Assembly (NCBI RefSeq): GCF_000718635.1
Contig: NZ_JOBF01000014.1
Span: forward strand, 62,001-126,000
From: Streptomyces varsoviensis
GTDB lineage: Bacteria; Actinomycetota; Actinomycetes; Streptomycetales; Streptomycetaceae
Length of the DNA: 64,000 nucleotides
Direction of reading: 5' to 3'
Below, in pieces: positions 40,967-48,750 of the stretch. Position numbers and translations under genes: made by a program. The number at the start of each line of letters is the position of its first letter. The first letter of the stretch is position 1. Below the pieces are notes generated by a model. That model was not told where the DNA came from. It did no database searches and worked only from the letters and a program-made list of their open reading frames with translations.

Positions 40967-40998
40967 GAGGGGAGCCCCCAAGGCCGGGAGCTCCCCTC
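40967..40998. other. Intercistronic hairpin between urate oxidase and deaminase
   Basis: GAGGGGAGC (40967-40975) pairs perfectly with GCTCCCCTC (40990-40998), with a 14-base loop. There is no T-run. It could attenuate read-through from the urate oxidase operon into the deaminase gene or stabilise a processed end. Confidence 0.5.
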
Positions 40999-41030
40999 GG
41001 CGGGGAGTGCCAGTACTTCCCCGAACCCGC

Positions 41031-41981
41031 TCAGAGATTCGTCAGGTCCAGGGGAATCCCGGCCTCGGCGCCCTCGCGCAGGACGGTGGCCTCTATCAGG
41101 CCGTACGGGCGGTCGGACGCGTGGTAGACCGCCGAGTCGGCGGTGTCGTTCTCCAGCCCGAACGGCTTGAGGTCCACCAGGAAGTGATGCTTGTTCGGCA
41201 GCGAGAACCGCACCTCGTCGATCTCGGCGACCTCGTCGCTGCCGGCGATGACACGCGCGCCCATCTCGTAGAGGGTCTGCTGGAGGGAGAGGCTGTACGT
41301 CTCCGCGAAGGCCCGCAGCATGTCCGCTCTGACCTGCTGGTACGAGCGGTCCCAGGCGGGCTCCGGCCGCGGTTCGCCGGTCCAGCTAAACCGCCAGCGG
41401 GCGGACACCTCGGTGGCGAGAACGCGGTCCCACGTCTCCTCCAGCGTCGTGTACTCGTCCTTGATGTAGCCCCAGAACTCCGAGTTGGTGGAGTTCAGGA
41501 CCACCAGGTCCTTGAGGCCGGAGACGACCTGCGACCGCTCGCCGTCGAAGGTGACCTGCGCCAGCCGGGTCTCCTGCCCCTTGCGGACGAAGGAATGGCC
41601 GACGGCCGCCCCGGCCCGGCCGCCGCCGTCGTTCCGCTCCCAGGCGTGTTCCGCGATACGGACGCGGGCCCGCTTGATCGGGCCCTGGCCGGTGACGAAG
41701 TGACGGGCCAACAGCATGCCGAACTGCTCGGCGGATTCGATGCCGTGCTGTTTGGCGAAGGCGTACACGGTGTTCTTCATCGTGTCGGTGGGGAGGCAGT
41801 TGGCGTTGGAGCCGGAGAGGTGGACCTCCTCCAGGTCGCCGGAGAGGGCGATGGAGACGTCGAGGTCCTTGATGTGGTGAGTGGCGCCGTTCCGCGTGAT
41901 CCTGACGACATGACACTCGGCCTTGCCGTACTGGTTCTGACCGAGGACGACGGCGGGGGCCGGCCGGGAATGGACAGTCAT
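41031..41981 (-). CDS. Urate oxidase (factor-independent uricase)
   Basis: Cofactor-less oxidase of 316 residues converting urate to 5-hydroxyisourate. The two T-fold halves are clear: VVRITRNGATHHIKDLDVSI, then LPTDTMKNTVYAFAK with the catalytic Thr near residue 67, and NKHHFLVDLKPFG in the second half. It lacks the peroxisomal SKL tail, as expected in bacteria. ATG 41981 lies seven bases after the HIU hydrolase stop, within the OHCU decarboxylase-HIU hydrolase-urate oxidase operon. The gene order on the strand is the reverse of the reaction order. Confidence 0.96.
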   Translation of the reverse strand: MTVHSRPAPAVVLGQNQYGKAECHVVRITRNGATHHIKDLDVSIALSGDLEEVHLSGSNANCLPTDTMKNTVYAFAKQHGIESAEQFGMLLARHFVTGQGPIKRARVRIAEHAWERNDGGGRAGAAVGHSFVRKGQETRLAQVTFDGERSQVVSGLKDLVVLNSTNSEFWGYIKDEYTTLEETWDRVLATEVSARWRFSWTGEPRPEPAWDRSYQQVRADMLRAFAETYSLSLQQTLYEMGARVIAGSDEVAEIDEVRFSLPNKHHFLVDLKPFGLENDTADSAVYHASDRPYGLIEATVLREGAEAGIPLDLTNL

Positions 41982-41988
41982 GGCGGTG

Positions 41989-42387
41989 CTAGCTCCCTCG
42001 GTATACGGAGTAGCCGAACGGGTTGAGCAGCAGCGGTACGTGATAGTGCTCGCCGGGCGCGACGGCGAACGCGACCACCACTTCGGGGAAGAACGCCTCG
42101 CGGGGGGAGTATTCCGCGGTGTCGAACTCCAGCCGGGCGTGGGTAGTCGACTCCGGAAGCGGCGGAAGGTCCCGGCAGCGCCCGTCGGCGTCCGTTCGCG
42201 ACGCGCCGTGCGCCTGCCACCGGCCCCCGCCGCCGGCCCGTACCGAGAGCGTGACGGGAACGCCCCGCGCGGGGCGGCCGGCGCTGGTGTCCAGGATGTG
42301 GGTGGACACCGAGGCGGGGGTGCTGGCGGCGTCGGTGGGCCCCGTGGTGTCGGTAGTGCCGGTGGTGCCGGTGGTGCCGGTGCTCAT
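41989..42387 (-). CDS. 5-Hydroxyisourate hydrolase (transthyretin-related)
   Basis: Protein of 132 residues, a homologue of transthyretin that hydrolyses 5-hydroxyisourate. It has HILDTSAGRPARG with the first catalytic His, and the diagnostic C-terminus YRGS. The first 25 residues are a Thr/Gly repeat (TGTTGTTGTT) from tandem 9-base DNA repeats and are not part of the domain. ATG 42387 overlaps the OHCU decarboxylase stop by four bases. The product is OHCU, used by the enzyme encoded just upstream. Confidence 0.95.
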   Translation of the reverse strand: MSTGTTGTTGTTDTTGPTDAASTPASVSTHILDTSAGRPARGVPVTLSVRAGGGGRWQAHGASRTDADGRCRDLPPLPESTTHARLEFDTAEYSPREAFFPEVVVAFAVAPGEHYHVPLLLNPFGYSVYRGS

Positions 42388-42902
42388 GGCCGCAGGGCTC
42401 CTTCGGTGATGAGGCGGGTCAGCCGGACGCGATTGATCCTCCCCAGTTCGGCCCGCACGATCTCGCTCTCCCGCTCGGGCGTGTTGCCGAGCCGGGCCCG
42501 TACCGCGTCCCGCAACTGCTCGCCGGTCAGACCGGTGGCGCAGATCAGGAAGACGTGCCCGAACCGTTGCCGGTAGGCCCGGTCGAGCGCGGCCGTCTCG
42601 GCTCTGACCTGCTCGGACGCGTCGGCCATGCCGCGCTGTTCACGGGCGGACACGGCGTCGCCGGGCGTCGGGCTCCCGAGCGGCGGGTGCCCGGCGGCGG
42701 CCGCGGCCAGCTCCGCCGCGCCGAGCCCGGCGGTGGCGGCGTCGGCGGCGTCGAGGAGGGTTTCGGGGTCGGGGTACGGGCGTCTCGCGAGGACCGCCGC
42801 GCACCACTCCGCGCTCGCGCAGACCTCGCGCAGTGCGGCGTGGGCCGCGGCATCGTCGGCGGTGTTGAACCAGGCGAGGACCGGATCCGTGCTGGGCCTC
42901 AT
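42384..42902 (-). CDS. OHCU decarboxylase
   Basis: 2-Oxo-4-hydroxy-4-carboxy-5-ureidoimidazoline decarboxylase, 172 residues, giving S-allantoin. The catalytic His is in AGHPPLG (about 70) and the late motif RFGHVFLICATG is typical. It is all-helical and cytosolic. First gene of the urate operon; a palindrome with the same arms as the allantoinase operator lies about 110 bases upstream. ATG 42902. Its product is the substrate of allantoinase encoded 14 kb away, which explains a common regulator. Confidence 0.94.
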   Translation of the reverse strand: MRPSTDPVLAWFNTADDAAAHAALREVCASAEWCAAVLARRPYPDPETLLDAADAATAGLGAAELAAAAAGHPPLGSPTPGDAVSAREQRGMADASEQVRAETAALDRAYRQRFGHVFLICATGLTGEQLRDAVRARLGNTPERESEIVRAELGRINRVRLTRLITEGALRP

Positions 42903-43011
42903 ACGGGCCTCCGTGGCGGCGATCTGGGGAATTCGCTGGGCCTGCTCGCGTCGCCCGCCGCGCGGAGACGGCGGGCCGGCTGCGCATAGCTAACGCCCTC
43001 CAGATCGTTGC

Positions 43012-43029
43012 GTCAACACTTTGTTGAAA
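43012..43029. promoter_or_regulatory. IclR/AllR-type operator before the urate operon
   Basis: GTCAAC-ACTTT-GTTGAA matches TTCAAC-N5-GTTGAA of the allantoinase promoter in 11 of 12 arm positions with the same 5-base spacer. It lies about 110 bases upstream of the OHCU decarboxylase start. It links the two halves of the pathway to one repressor. The rest of 42903-43172 shows no gene. Confidence 0.7.
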
Positions 43030-43172
43030 CCATCCGATGAAAACGGCGGCCAGGAGCCGACGCGAGCCCGACCGATCCGCACAGCCCGCCCAACTCCCCG
43101 AACGGCGAAGCCATCCAGGCCCGCCCGAGCCCTGCGGCCCGCCCGGCCCGTACAGCCGCCCTGGCGGCCCCG

Positions 43173-43640
43173 TCAGTCCGTCAGCGCCTCCGCTATCCGG
43201 TCGAAGTCGGCGAGGAGCGCGGCCAGCCGGCCGTCCGGGAGCGCGCGGACCATGCGGGTCTCGACGGCGTAGACGGCGACCTGCGCCGCGTCGAGGCGGC
43301 GGCGGCCCTCGTCGGTGAGGGTGGCGGGGCGGGCGCGCCCGCGGTCGACGGTCGAGGGGCGGGTGACCAGCCCCTCGTCCTGGAGGCCGCGCAGGACGAC
43401 GTTCATGGACTGGCGGGTCACGAAGGTGGCGCGGGCGAGTTCGGCGTTGGACAGGCCGGGCCGGGCGGCGAGGACCTCCAGGCAGGCGTACTGCGGAACG
43501 GTCAGCCCGTGCTCGCGCAGCACCTGGTCCATGGCGGCCCGCAGCGCCGCGTGCGCGCGCTTGAGCCGGTATCCCACGTGTTCGAGTACATCCGCGGCCG
43601 GGTGGGGCGGTTCCACCTGCGAGCTTTCCTGCATGTCCAT
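43173..43640 (-). CDS. MarR-family transcriptional regulator
   Basis: Regulator of 155 residues with the MarR winged helix-turn-helix in the middle (LSNAELARATFVTRQSMNVV, then the wing GLVTRPSTVDRGRARPATLT). Helices at both ends form the dimer interface. ATG 43640 and ATG 43634 are both possible starts. The start region overlaps the half-site TTTGACAT, whose partner ATGTCAAA lies 28 bases away. It is divergent from the VOC-glycosylase pair, which it probably controls together with itself. Confidence 0.92.
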   Translation of the reverse strand: MDMQESSQVEPPHPAADVLEHVGYRLKRAHAALRAAMDQVLREHGLTVPQYACLEVLAARPGLSNAELARATFVTRQSMNVVLRGLQDEGLVTRPSTVDRGRARPATLTDEGRRRLDAAQVAVYAVETRMVRALPDGRLAALLADFDRIAEALTD

Positions 43641-43642
43641 AT

Positions 43643-43685
43643 TTTGACATCTCCGGGGGTCGGGTTTAGCGTCGAGTATGTCAAA
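43643..43685. promoter_or_regulatory. Inverted pair TTTGACAT/ATGTCAAA before marR
   Basis: TTTGACAT (43643-43650) and its exact complement ATGTCAAA (43678-43685) flank a 27-base centre immediately upstream of marR. Further GACATC and GTCCTGACATC fragments lie nearby. Such spaced sites suit binding of one MarR dimer to each, with autorepression. From about 43690 to 43800 a degenerate GGCGTCGG repeat continues to the VOC gene. Confidence 0.5.
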
Positions 43686-43861
43686 GTCCTGACATCGAGT
43701 TCCGGCGTCGGACCCTGGCTCGACCCCTGGCGTCGGACTGGCGTCGGCCCCTGGCGTCGAGCCCGGGCGTCGGGCCCTGGCATCGAGTCCGGACGCCGAG
43801 GAACGACCCCACCCCCGATCCCCCCATCACCCGATCACCCGATCCCCCGAGGAGCACACCC

Positions 43862-44239
43862 ATGACTGTCGGCATCGACGGCCTCGACTTCTTCGCCCTG
43901 CAGGTACGCGACCTGGAGGCGGCGGCGGAGTACTGCGAGAAGAACCTCGGCCTGCGCCGCGCCGCCTTCTCACCCCCGCACGCGGTCGTCTTCGACACCA
44001 AGCCGGTCCCCATGGCCGTACGCGAACCGCTGCCCGGCACCGACCTGGACGCCGGCCGCCCCGGCCTCGGCATCGCCCTGTGGTTCGCCACCCCCGACAC
44101 GCAGGCCCTGCACGACCACCTCACCGCGAACGGCGTCGAGATCCACACCCCGATCACGGAGAGCCCGTTCGGCCCGATGTTCTCCTTCGCCGGCCCCGAG
44201 GGCTATGCCCTGACCGTGCACCAGTCCCAGGCGGGCTGA
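43862..44239 (+). CDS. VOC-family (glyoxalase/bleomycin-resistance fold) protein
   Basis: Protein of 125 residues with the paired beta-alpha-beta-beta-beta fold of the vicinal-oxygen-chelate superfamily: DFFALQVRDLEAAAEYCEKNLGL at the start and MFSFAGPEGYALTVHQ at the end, where a metal-ligand Glu would be expected. It may be a dioxygenase-like or binding protein; no specific substrate can be named. ATG 43862 has GAGGAG upstream. The stop lies two bases before the DNA glycosylase-like gene, so both form one unit divergent from marR. Confidence 0.88.
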   Translation: MTVGIDGLDFFALQVRDLEAAAEYCEKNLGLRRAAFSPPHAVVFDTKPVPMAVREPLPGTDLDAGRPGLGIALWFATPDTQALHDHLTANGVEIHTPITESPFGPMFSFAGPEGYALTVHQSQAG

Positions 44240-44241
44240 CC

Positions 44242-45189
44242 ATGGCCGCCGTCTCCTTCACCCCCGCCGGGCCGTTCTCGCTTACCGCCGCCGCCCGGTT
44301 CCTGGAGATCTGCACCCCGGCCGCCTACGAGCACTCCCCCGACGGAGTGCTGCGACTCGCCTTCCCCGGCGACGACGGCGAGAGCGTCATCGGGTGCGCC
44401 GTGCGACAGGAGGAGACGGCGGGCGGGCCCGCCGCCACGGTCCACGCCGAGTACACCCGCTACGTCGACGGGCGGGCGGTCCGCTCGACCGCCGACGGCG
44501 CGGCCGACGAGGCGGTACGGGCCCATATCGCCCGCATCCTCTCCCTCGACATCGACGGCACCGGCTTCGCCGCGCTCGCCGACGCCGATCCGGTGGTCGC
44601 CGGGCTCCAGACCGAGTTCCCGGGGCTGCGGCCGGTACTGTTCCACTCGCCGTACGAGGCCGCCGCCTGGACGGTCATCGGCAACCGGCTCCGCATGGAC
44701 CAGGGCGGCCGCCTCAAGGCCCGTATCGCCGAGGAGTACGGCCAGGCCGTGGAGGTCGCGGGCCGCACGCTCCACGCGTTCCCCACCCCGACGGCACTGC
44801 GCCGCGTCGACCGCTTCACGGGGCTGCCCGGCCTCAAGGCCGAGCGGCTGCGCGCCATCGCCGACGCGGCCCTTGACGATCGCCTGAACGCCCGTCAACT
44901 CCGTTCGCAGCCAATCGAGTTCTCGCTGACCGACCTGAAGGAACTGCCGGGCATCGGGCCGTTCTCCGCCGAACTCATCCTGATCCGAGGGGTCGGGCAC
45001 CCCGACGTCTTCCCCGTTCACGAGCCCCGGATGCACCAGGCCATGGCCGCCGCGTACGGCCTCGACGCCGCGACGGCGGCCGACACCGCCCGGCTCGCCG
45101 CGATCGCCGCGGCCTGGCGCCCGTACCGGAGCTGGGTCGGCCTCCACCTGCGCTCCCGGGCACAGGAGCGGGCCGCGGTCTGCCGCTAG
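44242..45189 (+). CDS. AlkA-like DNA glycosylase with altered catalytic site
   Basis: Protein of 315 residues with the AlkA N-terminal beta-domain (1-110) and the HhH-GPD helical domain. The helix-hairpin-helix is LPGIGPFSAE (235-244). AlkA-type enzymes have Asp about 15 residues later (phrase such as DVFxxDD); here the phrase is DVFPVHEP, so H260 and E261 occupy the Asp positions. That makes base excision uncertain. No HTH or methyltransferase domain is attached. It is co-transcribed with the VOC gene under the MarR regulator, an unusual setting for a constitutive repair gene. ATG 44242. Confidence 0.85.
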   Translation: MAAVSFTPAGPFSLTAAARFLEICTPAAYEHSPDGVLRLAFPGDDGESVIGCAVRQEETAGGPAATVHAEYTRYVDGRAVRSTADGAADEAVRAHIARILSLDIDGTGFAALADADPVVAGLQTEFPGLRPVLFHSPYEAAAWTVIGNRLRMDQGGRLKARIAEEYGQAVEVAGRTLHAFPTPTALRRVDRFTGLPGLKAERLRAIADAALDDRLNARQLRSQPIEFSLTDLKELPGIGPFSAELILIRGVGHPDVFPVHEPRMHQAMAAAYGLDAATAADTARLAAIAAAWRPYRSWVGLHLRSRAQERAAVCR

Positions 45190-45191
45190 CC

Positions 45192-45719
45192 CTACTCCCC
45201 ACCTTCCGCGCCCTGGGCCTTCTTCGCGTTCCCGGTGCTGTTGGTCGCGTTCTCCCTGTTCAGGTAGTTGTAGATGGTGAAGCGGCTGACGCCGAGCGCT
45301 CCCGCCACCGTCTCCACACCGTGGCGCACGGAGAACGCGCCGCGCTGTTCCAGGGCCCGTACGACCGACTGTTTGGTCTTGCGGTCGAGTTCCGACAACG
45401 GCATGCCGTGCCGCCGGGCCAGCTCGGCCAGTATGTGGTCGAGCGAGTCCGACAGGTGCGGCAGCCGCACGGCCACCAGGTCGGCGCCCTCCCAGGCGAG
45501 GACGACGTCGTCGCCGCTCGCCTGCTCCGGGGCGACGAGATCGCCGCCCATCGCGTCGACGAGCGGCTTGATCGCCAGCAGGAACGGATGGTCAACGGGC
45601 GGCGACGCCACCCTCTCGACCGGCGGGGGCCCGTCGACCGGCTGAGGGCCCCCGGTCGGCGGCGGTTCCTCACCCGCGCCCCCGCCCGTACCCCCGGGCC
45701 GACCCCGCGCGCCCGTCAT
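45192..45719 (-). CDS. YheO-like helix-turn-helix regulator
   Basis: Protein of 175 residues. A Pro/Gly-rich tail (1-40) is followed by a short sensor-like region and a C-terminal helix-turn-helix of the YheO/HTH_22 type: SELDRKTKQSVVRALEQRG, then VAGALGVSRFTIYNYLN at about 140-157. YheO relatives carry a PAS-like domain; here only the region ending HILAELARRHG resembles it, so the protein is shorter than E. coli YheO. ATG 45719 overlaps the stop of the thiamine-binding protein gene (ATGA). The C-terminus ends in polar, low-complexity sequence. Confidence 0.8.
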   Translation of the reverse strand: MTGARGRPGGTGGGAGEEPPPTGGPQPVDGPPPVERVASPPVDHPFLLAIKPLVDAMGGDLVAPEQASGDDVVLAWEGADLVAVRLPHLSDSLDHILAELARRHGMPLSELDRKTKQSVVRALEQRGAFSVRHGVETVAGALGVSRFTIYNYLNRENATNSTGNAKKAQGAEGGE

Positions 45720-45967
45720 GAGTCCTCCTCCGCGAGGACGTTGACCTGCAACGACACTCGGGTGGCGCCCGCAGCCAGGGACTCGCGGAGCATGGAGTCC
45801 ACCGCGGTCAGCACCCTGTCCGCCGTTCCTTCGGCGGTGTTGCCGAACGGGCCGACGTCCACCGCGTCCAGCGAGGCGGACTGCACGACCTCGCGCGCTA
45901 TCACCGCGTGCTGCGGGGGCTCGTCGAGGTCGAAGGGCTCCGTCGTGAACTCGACCCTCAACCGCAC
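45716..45967 (-). CDS. Small MTH1187/YqgV-type thiamine-binding protein
   Basis: Protein of 83 residues of the PF01910 family, a ferredoxin-like fold that forms tetramers and binds thiamine or a similar ligand. The strand-helix pattern is RVEFTTEPFDLDEPPQHAVI, then VDVGPFGNTAEG and ATRVSLQVNV. GTG 45967 is the start, with GGGGGT upstream; a longer in-frame reading upstream is Arg-rich and unlike protein. It is the first gene of a two-gene unit with the YheO-like regulator. Some members are ABC binding components, but no transporter is adjacent. Confidence 0.8.
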   Translation of the reverse strand: MRLRVEFTTEPFDLDEPPQHAVIAREVVQSASLDAVDVGPFGNTAEGTADRVLTAVDSMLRESLAAGATRVSLQVNVLAEEDS

Positions 45968-46271
45968 TGCGACCCCCTCGGCCCCGCCGCTACCGTCGGC
46001 CTCCGTCGCCCCCGTGGTCCCCGCGGCTCTCCTGTCCACTCCACCGCCCGCATCGAGATCTGGGCCCCCATCGCATCGTCGAACCGCTTTCCGCCCGCGC
46101 CGCATCGCGGCGCGCGGGGCCCGTCTTCGCCGGGGCCCACGGCGGTAGCCAGTGTAGGAAGCGGCCTCCTTCGGAGAGCGTAAGGAGAGGGAGGGAGATG
46201 AACGGTTCGCCTCGGGTAGGGGCTGCGAAATCCGGTTGCCGCGGCGCGCGGCCGTCCGGCACGGTCCCGCC
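45968..46271. other. Divergent promoter region without a supported gene
   Basis: The gap separates the thiamine-binding protein gene (minus) from the DUF4037 gene (plus). The AT-richer part around 46150-46205, with GGAGAGCGTAAGGAGAGGGA, is the likely promoter zone. Long open frames cross it on both strands but have no start signals or family resemblance. Confidence 0.5.
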
Positions 46272-47456
46272 ATGACGACCCCCGACGCCTCGTCCGCCCC
46301 TGGCCCCGCCCCCGCCCCCAGTTCCGACCCCATCCCCGGCCCCGTACCCGAATTCGTACCCGGCATCGAGCTGTCCAGGGCGCTGTACGAGGAGGGGGTG
46401 CGGCCGATCCTCGACGCGGCGCATCCGGGGCTGCGGTACGCGGCCGCGCGAGTGGGCGGCGGTTCGGAGGTGCTGGGTTTCGATACGCCGAGGTCCGCGG
46501 ACCACGAGTGGGGGCCGCGGCTGGAGCTGTTCCTCACCCCGCGGGACCGCGCCCGGCACGGCGCGGATCTGCGCCGGCTGCTCGCCGAACGGCTGCCGAA
46601 GCAGGTGCGCGGCTGGCCGACCCACTTCGCGGAGAGCACCGATCCGCTGGACCCCGTCGGCCGGATGCGGCCGACCGACGGGCCGGTCAACCACCGCGTG
46701 GCCGTGCTCGACGTGGACGAATGGCTCGGCGCGCGGCTCGGCCTGGACGCCGCCGGTACGGAGCCCAGCACCCGCCAATGGCTGGCGATGCCGCAGCAGC
46801 GGCTGGCCGAGACGACCGGCGGCGCGGTGTTCCACGACGGCCTCGGCTCCCTCACCGCCGCGCGGCGCGTGCTGGCGTGGTACCCGGAGCAGGTGTGGCG
46901 CTATCTCCTGGCCTGCCAGTGGCAGCGGATCTCGCAGGAGGAGGCGTTCGTGGGGCGCTGCGCGGAGGTCGGGGACGATCTCGGGTCGGCGGTGGTGGCC
47001 GGGCGGCTGGTACGGGATCTGATGCGGCTCTGCCTGCTGCTGGAGCGCCGGTACGCGCCGTACGGCAAGTGGCTCGGCAGCGCGTTCCGGCAGCTCGCGG
47101 CGGCCGAATCGCTCGCCCCCTCGCTGCGCGGCGCGCTGGCGGCGACGGACTACCCGGAGCGGGAGCGCCGGCTGACCCGTGCGTACGAGACCGTCGCCGA
47201 GCTGCAGAACGCGGCGGGGCTCTGCGCCCCGGTGGACCCGAGGACCCGGCCGTACCACTCCCGTCCCTTCCTGGTGCTGCGCGCCGAGCGCTTCGCGCAG
47301 GCGCTGGCGCGCACGGTCACGGACCCCTGGCTGCGGGACCGGCCGCTGACGGGGGCCGTGGACCAGTGGGCCGACAGCACGGACTTCCTGAACCAGGGCG
47401 TCGGCGTGCCGGCCGCAGCGGGGTGCCCGCCGGAGGGGCCGTCAGCTCAGACCTGA
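46272..47456 (+). CDS. DUF4037 protein (nucleotidyltransferase-like)
   Basis: Protein of 394 residues. The first 30 are Pro/Ala-rich. The body matches DUF4037: GIELSRALYEEGVRPIL, then the acidic phrase ADHEWGPRLELFL, where the DHxWGPR element is the family hallmark and stands where nucleotidyltransferases bind metal. A helical C-terminal half contains RYLLACQWQRISQEEAFVGR. The family is thought to include nucleotidyltransferase-fold proteins of unknown substrate. ATG 46272. Its 3' end overlaps that of the convergent FAD monooxygenase gene by ten bases. Confidence 0.85.
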   Translation: MTTPDASSAPGPAPAPSSDPIPGPVPEFVPGIELSRALYEEGVRPILDAAHPGLRYAAARVGGGSEVLGFDTPRSADHEWGPRLELFLTPRDRARHGADLRRLLAERLPKQVRGWPTHFAESTDPLDPVGRMRPTDGPVNHRVAVLDVDEWLGARLGLDAAGTEPSTRQWLAMPQQRLAETTGGAVFHDGLGSLTAARRVLAWYPEQVWRYLLACQWQRISQEEAFVGRCAEVGDDLGSAVVAGRLVRDLMRLCLLLERRYAPYGKWLGSAFRQLAAAESLAPSLRGALAATDYPERERRLTRAYETVAELQNAAGLCAPVDPRTRPYHSRPFLVLRAERFAQALARTVTDPWLRDRPLTGAVDQWADSTDFLNQGVGVPAAAGCPPEGPSAQT

Positions 47457-48613
47457 TACTCCTTCAACTCCATGGTCGAGCGCGGAGCTTCGGGCACACC
47501 GTTGGCCGCCGGGCCCTCACCGGCCTCGCTGTGCCCACCGCTCTCGCCGCCCTCGCCGCCCGACGGGAAGAAGGATGCGGCCGCGCGGCGGCCGAGGAGC
47601 TGGTTCTGGGCCACGTAGTCGCGCATCTCCTTCTCGAAGGCGGTGAAGGCCGTCTCGTGGTCGCCCGCGGCGGTCGCGAGCTCGCCGGCCAGGACGTACG
47701 CGCCGACCATCGCCTGTGACGTCCCCATGCCGGAGGTCGGGGCGGCGCAGTAGGCGGCGTCGCCGAGGAGGACGACGCGCCCGCGCGACCAGGTGTCCAT
47801 CCGGATCTGGGTGAGAGTGTCGAAGAAGAAGTCGTCGGTGGTCTCCATGATGTCGAGCAGCCGCGGTATCTCCCATCCCTCGCCCGCGAACCGCTCCGCG
47901 ATGAAGCGTTTCTGGGCGGCGGTGTCGTGCCGGTCGCACTCCAGTGTCCGGTCGGCGCAGAAGAGGCCCGCGCGGGCCTCGGTGTTGTGGCGGGCGCTGA
48001 AGAACATCCCGGCCTTGTCGCCGAGGCGGCAGAGCACTCCGCGGTGGTCGAGGCCGAGGTAGTTGGGGGCGGAGAAGATCGCGCCGCGGAGGCCGAGGTC
48101 GTGGGCGTACTCCGATTCCGGGCCGAAGACGAGGCGGCGAACGTTGGAGTGGGCGCCGTCGGCGCCCACGACGAGGTCGAAGGTGCGGGGTTCGCCCTTC
48201 TCGAACTCGACCCGCACCCCGTCCGCTCCCTGGACCATGGAGACGATGGAGTCCCCGAAGACGTATTCGGCGTCGCGTCGGGTCGCCTCGTACAGAACGT
48301 GCGTCAAGTCGCCCCGCAGCACTTCGAGTTCACCGGACATGACCTCGGATGGCAGCTCGGCGAGGGTTTCGCCCGCGCCGTCGACCACCGTGATGCCGCG
48401 CATGCCGGTGTCGTGTTCGCGCACGGCCTCGAAGAGACCCATCCGCTTCAGGACGTCCACTCCGGCACCGCGGAAGTCGATGGCGTGGCCGCCGTCACGC
48501 AGGGCGGGGGCGCGCTCCACGAGGGTGACGCGAAAACCGTAGCGGTGCAGCCAGAGGGCGAGGGCGGGACCGGCGATGCTCGCGCCGGAGATGAGGACGG
48601 ACTTCTGGTTCAT
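47447..48613 (-). CDS. FAD-dependent aromatic-type monooxygenase
   Basis: Flavoprotein hydroxylase of 388 residues (PHBH/TetX-like group A). The FAD motif GASIAGPALALWLHRYG is at the N-terminus, the middle motif is DLVVGADGAHSNVRR, and the second FAD motif is RVVLLGDAAYCAAP. Such enzymes use NADPH and oxygen to hydroxylate phenolics or inactivate antibiotics such as tetracyclines or rifamycins. ATG 48613. The C-terminal 35 residues are Gly/Glu-rich. It is divergent from a TetR gene, with a perfect palindrome between them, so it is probably induced by its substrate. Confidence 0.92.
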   Translation of the reverse strand: MNQKSVLISGASIAGPALALWLHRYGFRVTLVERAPALRDGGHAIDFRGAGVDVLKRMGLFEAVREHDTGMRGITVVDGAGETLAELPSEVMSGELEVLRGDLTHVLYEATRRDAEYVFGDSIVSMVQGADGVRVEFEKGEPRTFDLVVGADGAHSNVRRLVFGPESEYAHDLGLRGAIFSAPNYLGLDHRGVLCRLGDKAGMFFSARHNTEARAGLFCADRTLECDRHDTAAQKRFIAERFAGEGWEIPRLLDIMETTDDFFFDTLTQIRMDTWSRGRVVLLGDAAYCAAPTSGMGTSQAMVGAYVLAGELATAAGDHETAFTAFEKEMRDYVAQNQLLGRRAAASFFPSGGEGGESGGHSEAGEGPAANGVPEAPRSTMELKEYQV

Positions 48614-48705
48614 GACAGCTCCGTTTCCGTGAGGGCCCCGCGAGGCGGTGACATCCCGTCCGCGGCGACCGACACAGAAAAGCACACTCACTAAATAAGT
48701 GCAAT

Positions 48706-48723
48706 CACTCAACTTATTGAGTG
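48706..48723. promoter_or_regulatory. TetR operator between FAD monooxygenase and tetR
   Basis: CACTCAA-CTTA-TTGAGTG is perfect over 7-bp arms. A related element CACTAAATAAGTG lies about 16 bases to its left (48689-48701). The two AT-rich sites lie in the shared promoter region, next to tetR and about 90 bases from the monooxygenase start. A dual site suggests control of both directions. Confidence 0.7.
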
Positions 48724-48750
48724 GGTGCACCGTGCGGTACCGTGGGTGCC

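Noticed and set aside
40967..40998. Intrinsic terminator separating urate oxidase and deaminase
   Set aside because: A good stem but no T-run on the minus strand; kept only as an intercistronic hairpin.
45990..47258. 422-codon minus-strand frame opposite the DUF4037 gene
   Set aside because: The plus strand carries a clear DUF4037 protein; the minus reading is Arg/Gly-rich without motifs.
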